From positions 248,001 through 312,000 of the forward strand of contig NZ_JAKIKU010000003.1 of NCBI RefSeq assembly GCF_023283985.1: 64,000 nucleotides of DNA, given 5' to 3'. A program made the translations under genes and the position numbers. Each line of letters opens with the position of its first letter. Position 1 is the stretch's first letter. Shown one piece after another: positions 27,294 to 38,543 of the stretch. The notes beneath the pieces were generated by a model. It saw nothing but the letters and a program-made list of their open reading frames with translations, did no database searches and had not been told where the DNA came from. The stretch comes from Shewanella electrodiphila. Lineage in GTDB: Bacteria; Pseudomonadota; Gammaproteobacteria; Enterobacterales; Shewanellaceae.

Positions 27294-27911
27294 TTATAAC
27301 ATTGACTTTAGAGAGGCTTTAATTAACACCTCACTTGTCATTCCGTCGCTATAAGCACTTAGCACAGCTTTACTTGCTTGTGCTGGTTTGTAACCTAAAG
27401 CAATTAATGCAGCAATGGCATCTTCTTCTGCATTATTTTCGATGGCTGCAGGCTTATAATTACTTTGTAGAGCAAATTCACGTTCAGAACCTACTGATGC
27501 TTCTAATAAGCTTTTCAATTTATCACGCATTTCGATAACTAAACGTTCTGCGGTTTTCTTACCGACACCGGGAAGTTTGACTAAAGTAGCAATATCATCT
27601 CTTTCGACACAATTAACAAACTCAGATGCAGTCATGCCAGATAAAATAGTTAAAGCTAACTTGGGACCGACACCATTGGTTTTTATTAATAAGCGAAACA
27701 GTGCACGCTCTTGTTTAGTGATAAAACCATATAGTAACTGCGCATCTTCACGAACCACAAAATGAGTGTATAACATTGCAACTTGATTAAGTTCCGGAAG
27801 CTCGTAAAAGCTGGTCATAGGCACTTGTAACTCATAACCCACGCCATTAACATCTAACACTATTTCAGGCGCTTGTTTCTCAACAACAAGTCCACTTAAT
27901 CTTCCTATCAT
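27294..27911 (-). CDS. ruvA: Holliday junction DNA-binding protein RuvA
   Basis: 205 residues, standard length. The N-terminal OB fold ([20 protein letters not shown]) precedes two helix-hairpin-helix motifs ([13 protein letters not shown] about 77-89; [13 protein letters not shown] about 110-122) that grip the junction, a flexible linker, and domain III ([19 protein letters not shown]), which contacts RuvB. Its start overlaps the ruvC stop by four bases. Confidence 0.98.
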   Translation of the reverse strand: MIGRLSGLVVEKQAPEIVLDVNGVGYELQVPMTSFYELPELNQVAMLYTHFVVREDAQLLYGFITKQERALFRLLIKTNGVGPKLALTILSGMTASEFVNCVERDDIATLVKLPGVGKKTAERLVIEMRDKLKSLLEASVGSEREFALQSNYKPAAIENNAEEDAIAALIALGYKPAQASKAVLSAYSDGMTSEVLIKASLKSML

Positions 27912-28429
27912 TTATATCGTCCATATGTGCGGCTTTGGGCTTTTCCGCCCATTGCAATTAAACTTTGAAAAGTATGGTTATGACAAACAGCAACGCCCAA
28001 CGCATCTGCCGCATCCGCTTGGGGCGCTGCTGGCAACTTAAAAATTTGTTGGATCATATGCTGAACTTGTGTTTTCTGCGCGCGTCCAGTTCCTACAACC
28101 GCACTTTTAATTTGAGTTGCACTGTATTCGGCAACAGGTAAACCCGCATTCATTGCAGCGACAATGGCTACGCCTCTTGCTTGACCCAATTTAAGGGCTG
28201 AATCAGCATTTTTTGCCATAAAAACCCGTTCAATAGCAAATTGGTCGGGTTGGTACTGCTTTATTATTTCAGTGACCCCATCAAAGACTTGTTTAAGTCT
28301 AGTGGGCAGATCATCTGCAGAGGTGCGAATACAACCACTACCAAGGTATCTTTGCTGTCTACCCTGACATTGAATGACACCATAACCTGTGATCCGCGAA
28401 CCTGGGTCAATACCCAAAATGATTGTCAT
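27908..28429 (-). CDS. ruvC: Holliday junction resolvase RuvC
   Basis: 173 residues. RuvC cuts junctions held by RuvAB. The acidic catalytic residues are in place: [13 protein letters not shown] (Asp7), [19 protein letters not shown] (Glu near 67) and the [14 protein letters not shown] pair near 137-144. It sits between yebC and ruvA in the usual gammaproteobacterial order; 23 bases separate it from yebC. Confidence 0.98.
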   Translation of the reverse strand: MTIILGIDPGSRITGYGVIQCQGRQQRYLGSGCIRTSADDLPTRLKQVFDGVTEIIKQYQPDQFAIERVFMAKNADSALKLGQARGVAIVAAMNAGLPVAEYSATQIKSAVVGTGRAQKTQVQHMIQQIFKLPAAPQADAADALGVAVCHNHTFQSLIAMGGKAQSRTYGRYK

Positions 28430-28452
28430 CGCTTTACGCTTCCTTGGAAAAA

Positions 28453-29199
28453 TTATTCAAGGCTTTCCATCACTTCATCTGAGATTTCAGCATTATGATA
28501 AACTTCCTGAACATCATCATGATCTTCAAGGTTATCAATTAAGCGCATAAATTTTGCCGCAGTATCGGCATCTAATTCAGCTTTGGTACCTGCTATCATA
28601 GTAACTTCTGCATTGATGGCTTCAAATCCAGCAGCATCCAGTGCATCTTTAACACTGCCAAAGGCATCAGGTGTAGTCAGAACATCAAATGCACCATTGT
28701 CATGAGTGACAACATCATCAGCGCCAGCTTCTAGTGCAGCGTCCATTAATTCGTCTTCGTCAATGGCTGCATCATAAGAAATAACCCCTGATTTAGTGAA
28801 CATATATGCCACTGAGCCATCAGTACCTAAATTTCCACCAGATTTACTAAAGGCATTACGTACGCCTGATACGGTACGGTTTTTATTATCTGTCATGGTT
28901 TCTACCATAACTGCTGTACCACCAGGACCATAACCTTCATAAATAATGGTATCTAATTGCTGACCATCGAGTTCACCAGCCCCACGTTTGACTGCACGTT
29001 CAACAGTGTCACGAGTCATGTTATTTGATAATGCTTTATCAATTGCTGCACGTAGACGCGGGTTGGCATCAGGATCTGAGCCTCCTTCACGAGCAGATAC
29101 CGTTAACTCTCGAATAAATTTACTGAATAGCTTACCTCGTTTTGCATCTTGAGCAGCTTTACGGTGTTTAATGTTGTCCCATTTACTGTGACCAGCCAT
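28453..29199 (-). CDS. yebC: YebC/PmpR family protein (TACO1-like translation or transcription factor)
   Basis: 248 residues. It starts [20 protein letters not shown] after the initiator Met, the family signature, and has the expected acidic middle domain ([14 protein letters not shown], about 85-98). YebC-type proteins have been described as transcriptional regulators and, more recently, as factors that help ribosomes through proline stretches. It is first gene of the yebC-ruvC-ruvA-ruvB set, preceded by its own ribosome-binding site (AAGGAG). Confidence 0.96.
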   Translation of the reverse strand: MAGHSKWDNIKHRKAAQDAKRGKLFSKFIRELTVSAREGGSDPDANPRLRAAIDKALSNNMTRDTVERAVKRGAGELDGQQLDTIIYEGYGPGGTAVMVETMTDNKNRTVSGVRNAFSKSGGNLGTDGSVAYMFTKSGVISYDAAIDEDELMDAALEAGADDVVTHDNGAFDVLTTPDAFGSVKDALDAAGFEAINAEVTMIAGTKAELDADTAAKFMRLIDNLEDHDDVQEVYHNAEISDEVMESLE

Positions 29200-29230
29200 T
29201 GTGACTCCTTCAGTTATTTTTGTTCTATAT

Positions 29231-29258
29231 AAAAACAGACCGAGGCAAAAGCCTCGGT
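29231..29258 (-). terminator. Terminator after aspS
   Basis: On the minus strand ACCGAGGC-tttt-GCCTCGGT is followed by CTGTTTTTATA. The 8-bp GC-rich stem lies between aspS and yebC. Confidence 0.88.
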
Positions 29259-29314
29259 ATGTGGGTTAACGCTTTAGTACAAACCAATGAGATTTGTAAT
29301 TTTGCTGATTAACA

Positions 29315-31096
29315 TTATTCGTCAGCGGCAGGCTTTTCTTGAGGGATAACGCTAATCCCTAAATCAACTAATTGCTGAGGGTTGGCAAATCCTGGCGCAT
29401 TTGTTAATGGACATGCTGCAGTCGTTGTTTTCGGGAATGCCATCACATCACGAATTGAACTAGCACCTGTCATTAACATGATAATACGGTCTAAGCCAAA
29501 TGCTAAACCTGCATGCGGTGGTGTACCGTAACGTAATGCTTCGAGTAAGAAACCAAACTTTTCATTCGCTTCTTTATCATCAATGCCAAGTATACGGAAT
29601 ACCGCACTTTGCATATCAGCATTATGAATACGAACAGAACCACCACCTAATTCGCAACCATTTAATACCATATCGTAAGCATCTGAAATTGCTGCACCTG
29701 GATTGGCTTCAAGTTCTTCAGCAGTTACGCCGCGCGGAGCGGTAAACGGATGGTGAACTGCATGGTAACCACCATTGATTTTTTCGAACATTGGGAAGTC
29801 AACAACCCACATTGGGCGCCACTCACCTTCAAGAAGTTCAAAGTCTTCACCGGCTTTAAGACGTAATGCACCCATTGCTTCAGCAACAACGTTTGCTTTA
29901 TCTGCGCCAAATAAGATGATGTCGCCAGTTTCAGCATTAGTACGTGCGATAATTTGATTGACGATATCTTCGTTTAAGAATTTAAGTACTGGTGATTGAA
30001 TACCTTCGATACCAGCAGATAAATCATTAATCTTCATCCACGCTAGGCCTTTAGCACCGTAAATGCCAGCATATTTAGTGTAGTTATCGATTTGCTTACG
30101 AGATAAAGATGCACCTGTTGGGATACGAAGCGCTGCAACACGACCTTCTTCATCGTTAGCTGGACCACTAAATACTGCGAACTCAACATCTTTAACTAAG
30201 TCAGCAACATCAACAAGTTCAAGTGGGTTACGTAAATCTGGCTTATCAGAACCATAACGCGTCATAGCTTCTGCATATGACATACGTGGGAACTCACCTA
30301 AATCAACATTCATTAATTCATTGAATAAACCGCGAACCATAGTTTCAGTTTTTTCCATGACTTGCTCAGCTGACATGAAAGAAGTTTCGATATCAATTTG
30401 AGTAAATTCAGGCTGACGATCAGCACGTAAATCTTCATCACGGAAACATTTTACAATCTGGTAATAACGATCAAAGCCAGACATCATCAGCAATTGTTTA
30501 AATAATTGAGGAGACTGTGGCAGAGCAAAGAACTGACCTTTATAAGTACGGCTTGGTACTAGGTAATCACGCGCACCTTCTGGTGTGGCTTTGGTCAAAA
30601 TAGGCGTTTCAATATCCAAGAAACCGCTATCATCAAGGAAACGACGAACCGCGCTAGTGACTTTTGAACGGAAAACAATACGGTCAGCCATTTCAGGGCG
30701 ACGTAAGTCAAGATAGCGATACTTTAAGCGCTGTTCTTCACTGTTGTTTTGATGATTATCCATGCTCAAAGGAAGCGGCGCTGAAGCATTAATAATTGTT
30801 AGGGCTTGACCTAAGACTTCAATTTCGCCAGTTTTCATTTGTGCATTAATTTGACTATCAGGTCTTGCACGAACTAAACCTTTAACTTGTACACAGAACT
30901 CACCGCGTAAACTGCTGGCTACTTTGAAAACGTCTTCCAAGTCTGGATCGTAAACAACTTGAACTATCCCTTCTCTGTCACGAAGATCTAAAAAAATTAC
31001 GCCGCCTAAATCGCGACTACGGTTAACCCAACCGACTAAGGTGACTTCTTGACCAAGATGAGACTTATTAACGTCTCCACAATAATGACTGCGCAT
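29315..31096 (-). CDS. aspS: Aspartyl-tRNA synthetase
   Basis: 593 residues, the bacterial AspRS length. The N-terminal anticodon-binding OB fold ([15 protein letters not shown], about 16-30) is followed by class II motifs: motif 2 around [20 protein letters not shown] (about 216-235), the bacteria-specific insertion (about 280-420) and motif 3 [15 protein letters not shown] (about 528-542). [12 protein letters not shown] marks the aspartate-binding region. It charges tRNA-Asp. A TATAAT box on the minus strand (31156-31151) lies about 55 bases upstream of the ATG. Separate transcription unit with its own terminator. Confidence 0.98.
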   Translation of the reverse strand: MRSHYCGDVNKSHLGQEVTLVGWVNRSRDLGGVIFLDLRDREGIVQVVYDPDLEDVFKVASSLRGEFCVQVKGLVRARPDSQINAQMKTGEIEVLGQALTIINASAPLPLSMDNHQNNSEEQRLKYRYLDLRRPEMADRIVFRSKVTSAVRRFLDDSGFLDIETPILTKATPEGARDYLVPSRTYKGQFFALPQSPQLFKQLLMMSGFDRYYQIVKCFRDEDLRADRQPEFTQIDIETSFMSAEQVMEKTETMVRGLFNELMNVDLGEFPRMSYAEAMTRYGSDKPDLRNPLELVDVADLVKDVEFAVFSGPANDEEGRVAALRIPTGASLSRKQIDNYTKYAGIYGAKGLAWMKINDLSAGIEGIQSPVLKFLNEDIVNQIIARTNAETGDIILFGADKANVVAEAMGALRLKAGEDFELLEGEWRPMWVVDFPMFEKINGGYHAVHHPFTAPRGVTAEELEANPGAAISDAYDMVLNGCELGGGSVRIHNADMQSAVFRILGIDDKEANEKFGFLLEALRYGTPPHAGLAFGLDRIIMLMTGASSIRDVMAFPKTTTAACPLTNAPGFANPQQLVDLGISVIPQEKPAADE

Positions 31097-31357
31097 TTAA
31101 CTCTACCCTTTAATTCGGAAATAGGTGTCTAAAAAACAATTTAATTTGGCATTATATTAAAATAATGCAGGCAACTATAGCACTTATAATACGCCTAAAA
31201 ACGCGTTTATTGAACGTGTGCTACATTTTTGCATGGAAGTATCGATTAGTTTACTGCAATTGAACAGACTTTAGGGAAAGTTCCCGTTATAACCGAGTAA
31301 AAAAACAGCAAATAAGACAATTATGTTTGTTCATCACCTTGAAAACTCAACCGGTGA

Positions 31358-34192
31358 TTAAAAGCTGCGTTGATCACCACCCTGCTTTTTTACTTTGTAC
31401 ATCTTTTTATCAGCCATCTGTAATATGGCGATAGCATCATCACCATCATCTGGATAAACCGCAATACCGATACTGGCTGATGCTGTTAATGTTATTCCTT
31501 CAATAATGAGGGGGTCAGATAACACATTAATAATATTATCTGCGACTTTTATCGCGCATTCGCTGCTGTCAACCTTGTTAAGTAAGATGACAAATTCATC
31601 GCCTCCAAAACGAGACACGGTATCAGATTTTCGTACTACTGATTTAAGTGCAGTGGCAATATGAATTAATAATGCGTCACCAATGTGATGACCATGTTGA
31701 TCATTAACATTCTTGAATTTGTCTAAATCTATAAATAACAATGCAAACTTGGCTTGTTCACGTTCATGGGCTTTGATCGCACACGCTAAACGGTCATCGA
31801 GTAAACCACGATTAGGGAGTTTAGTCACAGGGTCGTGCTCTGCAACAAACTTTATCTTTTGCTCAGCCGTTTTTCTCAAAGTAATTTCACGTTTAAGACG
31901 TTTATTACCCAAGAAGACGATAAAGGTGATCATACTGATAATCAGCAAACCTAATAGTACAATTTTAAACCACTTTTGATATTTGTCCGCTTCAGAACGC
32001 AAGTCAACCGCCACCCATTTTTGGTACATCTGCTGTTGTTTGGTTTCATCAATCGTTTCAATGGCGCGGTTCAGTAATGGAATGATAGTTTTGAGTTTTG
32101 GGTAAACACCAATATGACTTTTTTGTTCTGTTAAATCTGCAACTAGGGCCATTTTTAAATCAGGAAACTCCCCTTCATTCAGCACATAAGCAAGGGTCAC
32201 AACTTGTTCGATGAATAAATCGACATCACCAGAAGAAACCGCCTGTAAACCACGTTGAGTATTATCTACTTGAACAATTTCTAAACCTGGAAATTGTTGG
32301 CGCAATATATTGATCAAGTTATAGCCTTTGACGACCCCTATTCGCTTACCGTTATATTGGCTTAAATTGAACAACGGCTGTTGAGTTAACGTAGTCGCAA
32401 TAGCCCAAGGTGATGGCCAATAACCTTCTGTAAACTCAAGTGCTGGCTCTCGATTTTTATTATTTGCCATACTGCCAACTAAATGAATACTGCCGTTTTG
32501 TAAGTCTTTATTGAGTTTGTCCCACTGCTGATAGGCAACAGGAATAATATCGATGCCTAGTTGCTCTGTAACAATTTCGATAACTTCTTTATTAATACCG
32601 GAAAATTCACCTAATTCATTTTGATATTCCATGGGCGCCCACTGAGTTAAATACCCCAGTTTAATTGCACCCAGTGAGTCTAAATATTTTCTGTCTTTAT
32701 TACTGATATAGATTTGTTTATCGACAGTAGAAAATGTTCTATCGGCTTTATTTAAAAGCCATTTCTGTTCAAGTTTTGCCATTTCGAAATCACTAATTAG
32801 CTGAAAACCATTAGCGATGCGCTCTGCAAGTTCTGTATCTTCTACATTGGTAAGGTTATATATTTGAGTACCAAAATCGAGCTTATTATATTGATAAAAC
32901 TCAGACCACGATTTTTGATGTAATAAGTAGTGTGAAGTGTAAGCACTTGCAGCGACAAAGCCTGCGATGTCGCCATCACGACTTGCCTTGATTAATTGCT
33001 CCATGGAATCGTAATAACGTATCTGCGCATTAGGAAGCACTTTCCTAAGCTCGATGATATAAGGTGATGTGGCAAACAATCCGATACGTTTACCATCAAT
33101 TTCACTAATATCTTTGATTTCTTTGTTGTAGCTAAAGAATCGACTTTTAACTGAATAAAAATGATTAGCTCTATTAAGACCAGTATTGATTTCTTCACTC
33201 TCAGGGTAACCAATATGTACGTCGGCATGACCATCTTTAATGAGTTCAATGCTGCCATTCATATCGCTTGGAATAAAGTCTATTGATATACCTGTTTTTT
33301 CAGACCAAAGTCGCCACAAATCGACAAATAAACCATGGGGTAAACCGTCTAAACCAATATCCACAAATGGCTCTACATTCATTTGCATCGCAATCAATAG
33401 ACCGTTGGATTCACGACGATAGCCAAACCAACGCTTTTCAATTTCATCGACATGGGTAGTAGACACTTTCTTAAAGCCTTCATTAATAAAGGAGACCCAA
33501 GATTGATTTAGCAAAGATACTACTGGCGCAAGTTCTATTTCTTTAATCAATATACGTGAAGATATATGGAAATTGTTGGCTAGTTCTAAATTGATAGGGA
33601 TGCCTTGGTTATAGCCTTGAATCGTTGCAAATACGTATATTTCACCTGCAACAACAGCATCGTATAACGCTTTTTTAGTCTTAAAATATTTAAATGTCAG
33701 GCTGGGTTCTATCGCCAGTAAGTCCTGTTCATGTGAAGTCCCTTCAATAATGCCTATTTTAAAAGGACGAATATCACTAATCGCTTTTTTATTAGCAATA
33801 TCTTTGTGAAGGTAAAGGTAGGAATTAAGAGAAGATACTTTATCTGCATATGAAAATAGTTGCTGTCGCTCTTTGGTTATTGCCATACCAATGTGAGCAT
33901 CGACGTCACCGTCAGCGACTGATTGTAAAGATTGTTGCCATTGCATGGGATAAAACGACACTTTTACGCCTGTTGCGGATGCCCACTCGCGCCATAAATC
34001 TACCATGACACCTGCGGGGTTACCGTTATCATCAACAAATTGATAAGGGTAAGCATCTTCACTCATTGAAATGGCTAATGAACTTGGAAAAGCCAATGAT
34101 GATACCGAGGCGGATTCATTTTCATCGGCTGATACAATAAATGTCATCAACGTAAACAGGAAAAAAGTAAAAATAGTGCTAATTAACTTCAA
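31358..34192 (-). CDS. Diguanylate cyclase with three tandem periplasmic solute-binding domains
   Basis: 944 residues. A signal peptide (about 1-22) is followed by three bacterial solute-binding (SBP_bac_3-type) domains at about 35-255, 265-480 and 505-740, each with a recognisable opening (AISMSEDAYPYQF, AMQMNVEPFVDIG, IKLGYLTQWAPMEY). A single membrane helix (about 757-779) and a short linker lead to a GGDEF domain with intact active site RFGGDEF and an upstream RKSD product-inhibition site. It should make c-di-GMP in response to small periplasmic ligands, probably amino acids by analogy with this binding family. Single gene, upstream of and divergent from cmoA. Confidence 0.9.
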   Translation of the reverse strand: MKLISTIFTFFLFTLMTFIVSADENESASVSSLAFPSSLAISMSEDAYPYQFVDDNGNPAGVMVDLWREWASATGVKVSFYPMQWQQSLQSVADGDVDAHIGMAITKERQQLFSYADKVSSLNSYLYLHKDIANKKAISDIRPFKIGIIEGTSHEQDLLAIEPSLTFKYFKTKKALYDAVVAGEIYVFATIQGYNQGIPINLELANNFHISSRILIKEIELAPVVSLLNQSWVSFINEGFKKVSTTHVDEIEKRWFGYRRESNGLLIAMQMNVEPFVDIGLDGLPHGLFVDLWRLWSEKTGISIDFIPSDMNGSIELIKDGHADVHIGYPESEEINTGLNRANHFYSVKSRFFSYNKEIKDISEIDGKRIGLFATSPYIIELRKVLPNAQIRYYDSMEQLIKASRDGDIAGFVAASAYTSHYLLHQKSWSEFYQYNKLDFGTQIYNLTNVEDTELAERIANGFQLISDFEMAKLEQKWLLNKADRTFSTVDKQIYISNKDRKYLDSLGAIKLGYLTQWAPMEYQNELGEFSGINKEVIEIVTEQLGIDIIPVAYQQWDKLNKDLQNGSIHLVGSMANNKNREPALEFTEGYWPSPWAIATTLTQQPLFNLSQYNGKRIGVVKGYNLINILRQQFPGLEIVQVDNTQRGLQAVSSGDVDLFIEQVVTLAYVLNEGEFPDLKMALVADLTEQKSHIGVYPKLKTIIPLLNRAIETIDETKQQQMYQKWVAVDLRSEADKYQKWFKIVLLGLLIISMITFIVFLGNKRLKREITLRKTAEQKIKFVAEHDPVTKLPNRGLLDDRLACAIKAHEREQAKFALLFIDLDKFKNVNDQHGHHIGDALLIHIATALKSVVRKSDTVSRFGGDEFVILLNKVDSSECAIKVADNIINVLSDPLIIEGITLTASASIGIAVYPDDGDDAIAILQMADKKMYKVKKQGGDQRSF

Positions 34193-34485
34193 GCGCGTTC
34201 CTTTGTGCTAGTTGTCATTTTATTAGTCGTTATTTGTTATATTCGTTTTTTGACCACACACTTTATCTGGTTGAAATTTTGTTAATCAACCTTAAGCTTA
34301 ATTGTAAATCATTTTAATTATATGTTCATCATACCGATTTATATCGACCAATTGTCCTACTTAATTAATTATTTAGCCAAAAAAGTGCAAATAAACAAAA
34401 TAAAACAAAAAATACCAATAGGATACTTGCTGCTATTTGGTAGGATTGGCTAAAATGAAGCTATGATTTTCTCAAGTTACCTCAG

Positions 34486-35217
34486 ATGAACTCTCAACAA
34501 GATACAATTTACGCTGCAGCAACCGATAAAATATCAGATTTTCAATTTGATAATCGGGTTGCAGGTGTATTTAACGACATGATACGACGATCTGTACCTG
34601 GTTATGCCCAAATCATTAGTACGATTGGGGATTTTGCTGACCGTTATGTTACCCCTAAATCTAATATTTATGATTTAGGCAGTTCTTTAGGTTCTGCGAC
34701 TTTGAGTATTCGACGCCAAATTGAGCAAAGACAATGTCGTATTATCGCTGTTGATAACAGTGAATCGATGATCGAGCGTTGCCAAGAAAATTTATCTGCC
34801 TACGTCAGTGACACTGAAGTAGAACTCATTTGTGGTGACATTAGAGACATCGACATCACTAATGCTTCAATGGTGGTATTAAATTTCACTCTACAGTTTT
34901 TACCTGTTCATGACAGGGACGAGTTAATCGCCAAGATTTATCAAGGTTTACTCCCTGGCGGTATTTTAGTTATTTCAGAAAAATTACGATTTGAAGATAA
35001 CGTGATTCAAACACTTTTAGATGAACAACATCTAGACTTCAAACGCGCAAATGGATACAGCGAACTAGAAATTAGCCAAAAGCGCAGTGCACTTGAAAAT
35101 GTGATGCGCCCAGACAGTTTATCCATGCACCAACAACGCTTTACTGAGAATGGTTTTAGCCATTCAACAGTGTGGTTTCAATGTTTTAATTTTGCATCAA
35201 TGGTGGCCATCAAGTGA
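34486..35217 (+). CDS. cmoA: Carboxy-S-adenosylmethionine synthase
   Basis: 243 residues. CmoA converts SAM plus prephenate to carboxy-SAM. The SAM-binding motif [13 protein letters not shown] (about 60-72) and the [11 protein letters not shown] segment are typical. It is directly coupled to cmoB: the cmoA stop overlaps the cmoB GTG start (GTGA). The product is used by CmoB to make 5-carboxymethoxyuridine at the wobble position of several tRNAs. Confidence 0.97.
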   Translation: MNSQQDTIYAAATDKISDFQFDNRVAGVFNDMIRRSVPGYAQIISTIGDFADRYVTPKSNIYDLGSSLGSATLSIRRQIEQRQCRIIAVDNSESMIERCQENLSAYVSDTEVELICGDIRDIDITNASMVVLNFTLQFLPVHDRDELIAKIYQGLLPGGILVISEKLRFEDNVIQTLLDEQHLDFKRANGYSELEISQKRSALENVMRPDSLSMHQQRFTENGFSHSTVWFQCFNFASMVAIK

Positions 35218-36206
35218 TAAGTTTTAGCTCCTTTTATCAACAAATTGCCGATTCAAGCCTGCAACATTGGCTAGAAGAACTTCCAGCAATTTTAGGAAAA
35301 TGGCAAAGAGAACATAAACATGGCAACTTGCCAAAATGGGAAAAAGTCCTCAATAAATTACATTACCCAGCGCCAACCCATATTGATTTATTCAACGGAG
35401 TCAAAATTGGTGACGGTAGCCAGCTGACTCCAGGACAAACAGAAAAGTTACAAAATCTACTTGGGTTATTTCAACCTTGGCGTAAAGGCCCTTTTTACAT
35501 TCATGGAATCGAAATTGATACTGAATGGCGAAGTGACTGGAAATGGGATCGGGTTAAAGAACATATTTCTCCATTAGATAATCGCACAGTATTAGATGTC
35601 GGTTGTGGCAGTGGTTATCACATGTGGCGCATGCTAGGTGCTGGTGCTAAACGTGTCGTCGGGATTGATCCCTCCCCGCTGTTTTTATGTCAATTTGAAG
35701 CAGTAAAGCGTTTAGCAGGTAATGAACATCCTGTACATTTATTGCCACTGGGCATTGAAGAGCTTCCAGCATTAGATGCGTTTGATACCGTATTTTCTAT
35801 GGGTGTGTTGTACCACCGTCGTTCACCCATCGATCATATAATGCAATTGCGTGATCAACTGCGTATGGGCGGTGAACTTGTATTAGAGACCTTAGTGATA
35901 GATGGCGATGAAAATGCTGTTTTAGTCCCACAAGACAGATATGGCAAAATGAATAATGTCTGGTTTTTGCCATCTGTCGATGCACTCATGTTATGGTTAA
36001 AAAAGTGTGACTTCACCGACATACGTTGCGTTGATGTGGATATTACTTCAATGGCAGAGCAACGCTCAACACAATGGATGAAGAATGAATCTTTAGTAGA
36101 TTATCTTGACCCCAACGATGTAAGTTTAACGGTCGAAGGTTATCCAGCCCCAAAACGGGCAACGATAATAGCGATAAAAAACCAACCTAATCACGACCTA
36201 GTTTAA
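35214..36206 (+). CDS. cmoB: tRNA U34 carboxymethyltransferase
   Basis: 330 residues, the family length. CmoB transfers the carboxymethyl group of carboxy-SAM to 5-hydroxyuridine-34 of tRNA. The methyltransferase motif [15 protein letters not shown] (about 125-139) with GIDPS, and the basic N-terminal part ([16 protein letters not shown]) are diagnostic. Start is GTG at 35214, overlapping the cmoA stop by four bases. A 55-base gap separates it from the next gene, which is functionally unrelated. Confidence 0.97.
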   Translation: MISFSSFYQQIADSSLQHWLEELPAILGKWQREHKHGNLPKWEKVLNKLHYPAPTHIDLFNGVKIGDGSQLTPGQTEKLQNLLGLFQPWRKGPFYIHGIEIDTEWRSDWKWDRVKEHISPLDNRTVLDVGCGSGYHMWRMLGAGAKRVVGIDPSPLFLCQFEAVKRLAGNEHPVHLLPLGIEELPALDAFDTVFSMGVLYHRRSPIDHIMQLRDQLRMGGELVLETLVIDGDENAVLVPQDRYGKMNNVWFLPSVDALMLWLKKCDFTDIRCVDVDITSMAEQRSTQWMKNESLVDYLDPNDVSLTVEGYPAPKRATIIAIKNQPNHDLV

Positions 36207-36261
36207 TATAGTATTATAATTATCAAAGTATTAGCTTAGATTAAAGAAAACAGGAATTGTC

Positions 36262-37029
36262 ATGTTAAAGCAGGTATTTATTTTAACCGTCACCGCCGCA
36301 TTAATATCAGGCTGTGCATCAAGTGCGAAAATCACTCCCGTTGGAAGTGAGGAATTGAGTGCTAATCTTGCAACTTCACAAACTGCGATTATCGAGGCAA
36401 TAAATGCTCAATGTGCTCACTCATCTACTGAAATGCAAACCTTGAGTGCTGAAGTCAACGACCTAAAATTACAAATTACTGATGCATTAGCAAAACAATC
36501 TAAAAAAATGAATGATGATGCTGCAGCACTTGCACAATTAAGTGAGCCACCACAGTGTCCAGAGTCAGTTGTCTCAGACAAAATAGTCTTAGGTGAAATT
36601 GAGCATGTATATGTTGATGAGTTAAAAGCGTCATTTGAAACCCGCATCGATACAGGTGCAGAGTCATCTTCATTAGATGCACGTAACATTGTGTTATTTG
36701 AGCGTAACGGTGTTCAATGGGTTAGATTTGATGTGATGACCAACGGTGAAAAGCAACCTGGCAATACTTTCGAGCATAAAGTCGAGCGCTTTGTTCGTAT
36801 CAAACAAGATGCTGATTTACCTGACGATCGCCGTCCTGTGATTCATGCTCATTTAAAAATTGGTCAATATGCTGCCGAAACAGACTTGAACTTAACCGAC
36901 CGAAGTCACCTTGAGTTCCCGCTACTTCTTGGCCGTAAATTTATGAAAGACATTGCAGTAGTTGATGTTGGACAAATTTATGTTCATGGCAAAAAACCAC
37001 AAACAGAATCGACTAAAGAAGCGAAATAG
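36262..37029 (+). CDS. Lipoprotein with retropepsin-like (RimK-associated 'zinc protease') domain
   Basis: 255 residues. Signal peptide with lipobox LISGC (Cys18) and so anchored in a membrane facing the periplasm. A helical, probably coiled-coil stretch (about 30-92) precedes a domain (about 105-240) of the family annotated as ATP-dependent zinc protease/RimK-associated. Its active-site motif is DTGA (130-133) followed by ESSS, the aspartyl-protease pattern; the zinc name is historical, and no HExxH is present. First gene of a five-gene set with an inactive transglutaminase and an ATP-grasp ligase; nine bases separate it from the second. Peptidase activity is predicted, not shown. Confidence 0.85.
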   Translation: MLKQVFILTVTAALISGCASSAKITPVGSEELSANLATSQTAIIEAINAQCAHSSTEMQTLSAEVNDLKLQITDALAKQSKKMNDDAAALAQLSEPPQCPESVVSDKIVLGEIEHVYVDELKASFETRIDTGAESSSLDARNIVLFERNGVQWVRFDVMTNGEKQPGNTFEHKVERFVRIKQDADLPDDRRPVIHAHLKIGQYAAETDLNLTDRSHLEFPLLLGRKFMKDIAVVDVGQIYVHGKKPQTESTKEAK

Positions 37030-37037
37030 GAATTCAA

Positions 37038-38543
37038 ATGCATTCTCGTAAGCCATTTTTTATCTTTGTAGCCCTATTATTCATATCAGGGATCAGCGCA
37101 AGTATTTACCGCAGCGTTGAACACAACGTACCCTTTTTCCCAGGCAAACAAGTTCAAAGTTGGTCTGTTGAAGCAAAAGTAATGTTCAACGGTACTAGCA
37201 AGCCAGCTGAAGCCTCGCTTTCTCTACCTCAAGACCCTGCATTTGATGTGTTAGCAGAAAATGCTACATCTGCCGGTTATGGATTAAATATTTCTGAAGG
37301 CGAAGACCGCCGCGCGGTCTGGTCAATTCGTGAAGCATCTGGTCGTCAGTCTTTATACTATCGAGTGACATTAGTGCCTACTGGCCAACTAAAAGTTGAT
37401 GCAGATGAAGAGCCAGTCACCCCAGAGCCGTTTTTATGGCAAGTTACTGAACGTGGTGCAGCTGAACAAATCATTAACCAAGTATGGGAAAGAAGTGCGA
37501 GTAACATTTCTTATGCTCAACAGTTAATGGATGTAATTAATGATAGTAACCAATCGCAAAACCTTGCATTACTATTATCAGTTAATTCACGAACTCAGCT
37601 TTTTGTGCAAATGCTTCAATCAAAAGGTGTTCCAGCCAAGTTAGTTAGTGGCTTGATGCTAGAAGATCAACGTCGTCGTCAACAACTTAATCCTTACGTT
37701 CAAGTCTACCAAGATGGTGAATGGATTTTATTTGATGTAGAAAACAACAAGCAAGGTCGCCCAGATAACTTAGTACTATGGCAACACAACGGCATGTCTG
37801 TACTTGATGTCATTGGCGGTAGTAATTCACAAGTTAATTTTTCAATGTTAAAGGAAACTCGTTCTGCGTTAGCGACTTCTATTGACATGATGATGAACAC
37901 TGATTCGTTAGACTTTTCGCTTTACCAGCTACCCCTTGAGGAACAAAGTACCTTTAAAGGCATCTTACTCATCCCTATCGGTGTGTTAGTTGTTGTATTC
38001 CTTCGGGTCATCATTGGTATCAAAACTTCTGGTACTTTCATGCCGGTTCTGATTGCATTGGCATTTATTCAAACCACTTTACTGACTGGTCTAATCGGTT
38101 TCTTACTGATTGTCGCATTCGGATTAATGATTCGTTCGTATTTATCGCAACTCAATCTCTTGCTCATATCCCGAATATCCGCGGTGATTATTGTGGTGAT
38201 ATTTATTATTGGGTTGTTCACGCTTATATCTTACAAGTTGGGACTCAGTGAAGGATTAACGATTACCTTCTTCCCTATGATTATTCTTGCTTGGACCATT
38301 GAGCGTATGTCTATCCTTTGGGAAGAAGAAGGTCCTAAGTCAGTATTTATGTCTGGTGGTGGTAGCTTATTTGTCGCCACATTAGCTTACCTTGCTATGA
38401 GTAACAGTTGGATCCAACATTGGGTATTTAACTTCCTTGGCATTCACTTAGTTATTTTGGCTATGGTACTGGTAATGGGTCAATACACAGGTTATCGCCT
38501 AACTGAGTTAAAACGCTTTAAACCACTGGCTGAGGATAAGTAA
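37038..38543 (+). CDS. Inactive transglutaminase fused to a 7TM domain
   Basis: 501 residues. A first helix (about 7-25) leads to a periplasmic region (about 30-300) whose transglutaminase fold is still readable (SRTQLFVQMLQSKGVPAKLVSG, residues split here by a helix; then PYVQVYQDGEW and FDVENN). The catalytic cysteine and histidine positions are Ser/Asn and Pro/Tyr, and only the aspartate is kept, so it is catalytically dead. From about 310 to 490 there are seven membrane helices. This Transglut_i_TM/7TM pairing next to an ATP-grasp ligase is a recurrent bacterial arrangement described from comparative genomics. It probably binds a peptide and signals or moves it across the membrane. It ends on the first base of the next start codon. 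Confidence 0.86.
   Translation: MHSRKPFFIFVALLFISGISASIYRSVEHNVPFFPGKQVQSWSVEAKVMFNGTSKPAEASLSLPQDPAFDVLAENATSAGYGLNISEGEDRRAVWSIREASGRQSLYYRVTLVPTGQLKVDADEEPVTPEPFLWQVTERGAAEQIINQVWERSASNISYAQQLMDVINDSNQSQNLALLLSVNSRTQLFVQMLQSKGVPAKLVSGLMLEDQRRRQQLNPYVQVYQDGEWILFDVENNKQGRPDNLVLWQHNGMSVLDVIGGSNSQVNFSMLKETRSALATSIDMMMNTDSLDFSLYQLPLEEQSTFKGILLIPIGVLVVVFLRVIIGIKTSGTFMPVLIALAFIQTTLLTGLIGFLLIVAFGLMIRSYLSQLNLLLISRISAVIIVVIFIIGLFTLISYKLGLSEGLTITFFPMIILAWTIERMSILWEEEGPKSVFMSGGGSLFVATLAYLAMSNSWIQHWVFNFLGIHLVILAMVLVMGQYTGYRLTELKRFKPLAEDK

Noticed and set aside
27335..27538. Plus-strand frame opposite ruvA
   Set aside because: Antisense shadow of a certain gene without its own signals.
36262..37029. 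Zinc metalloprotease, as the family name suggests
   Set aside because: No HExxH motif is present; DTGA followed by ESSS fits an aspartyl-protease site.
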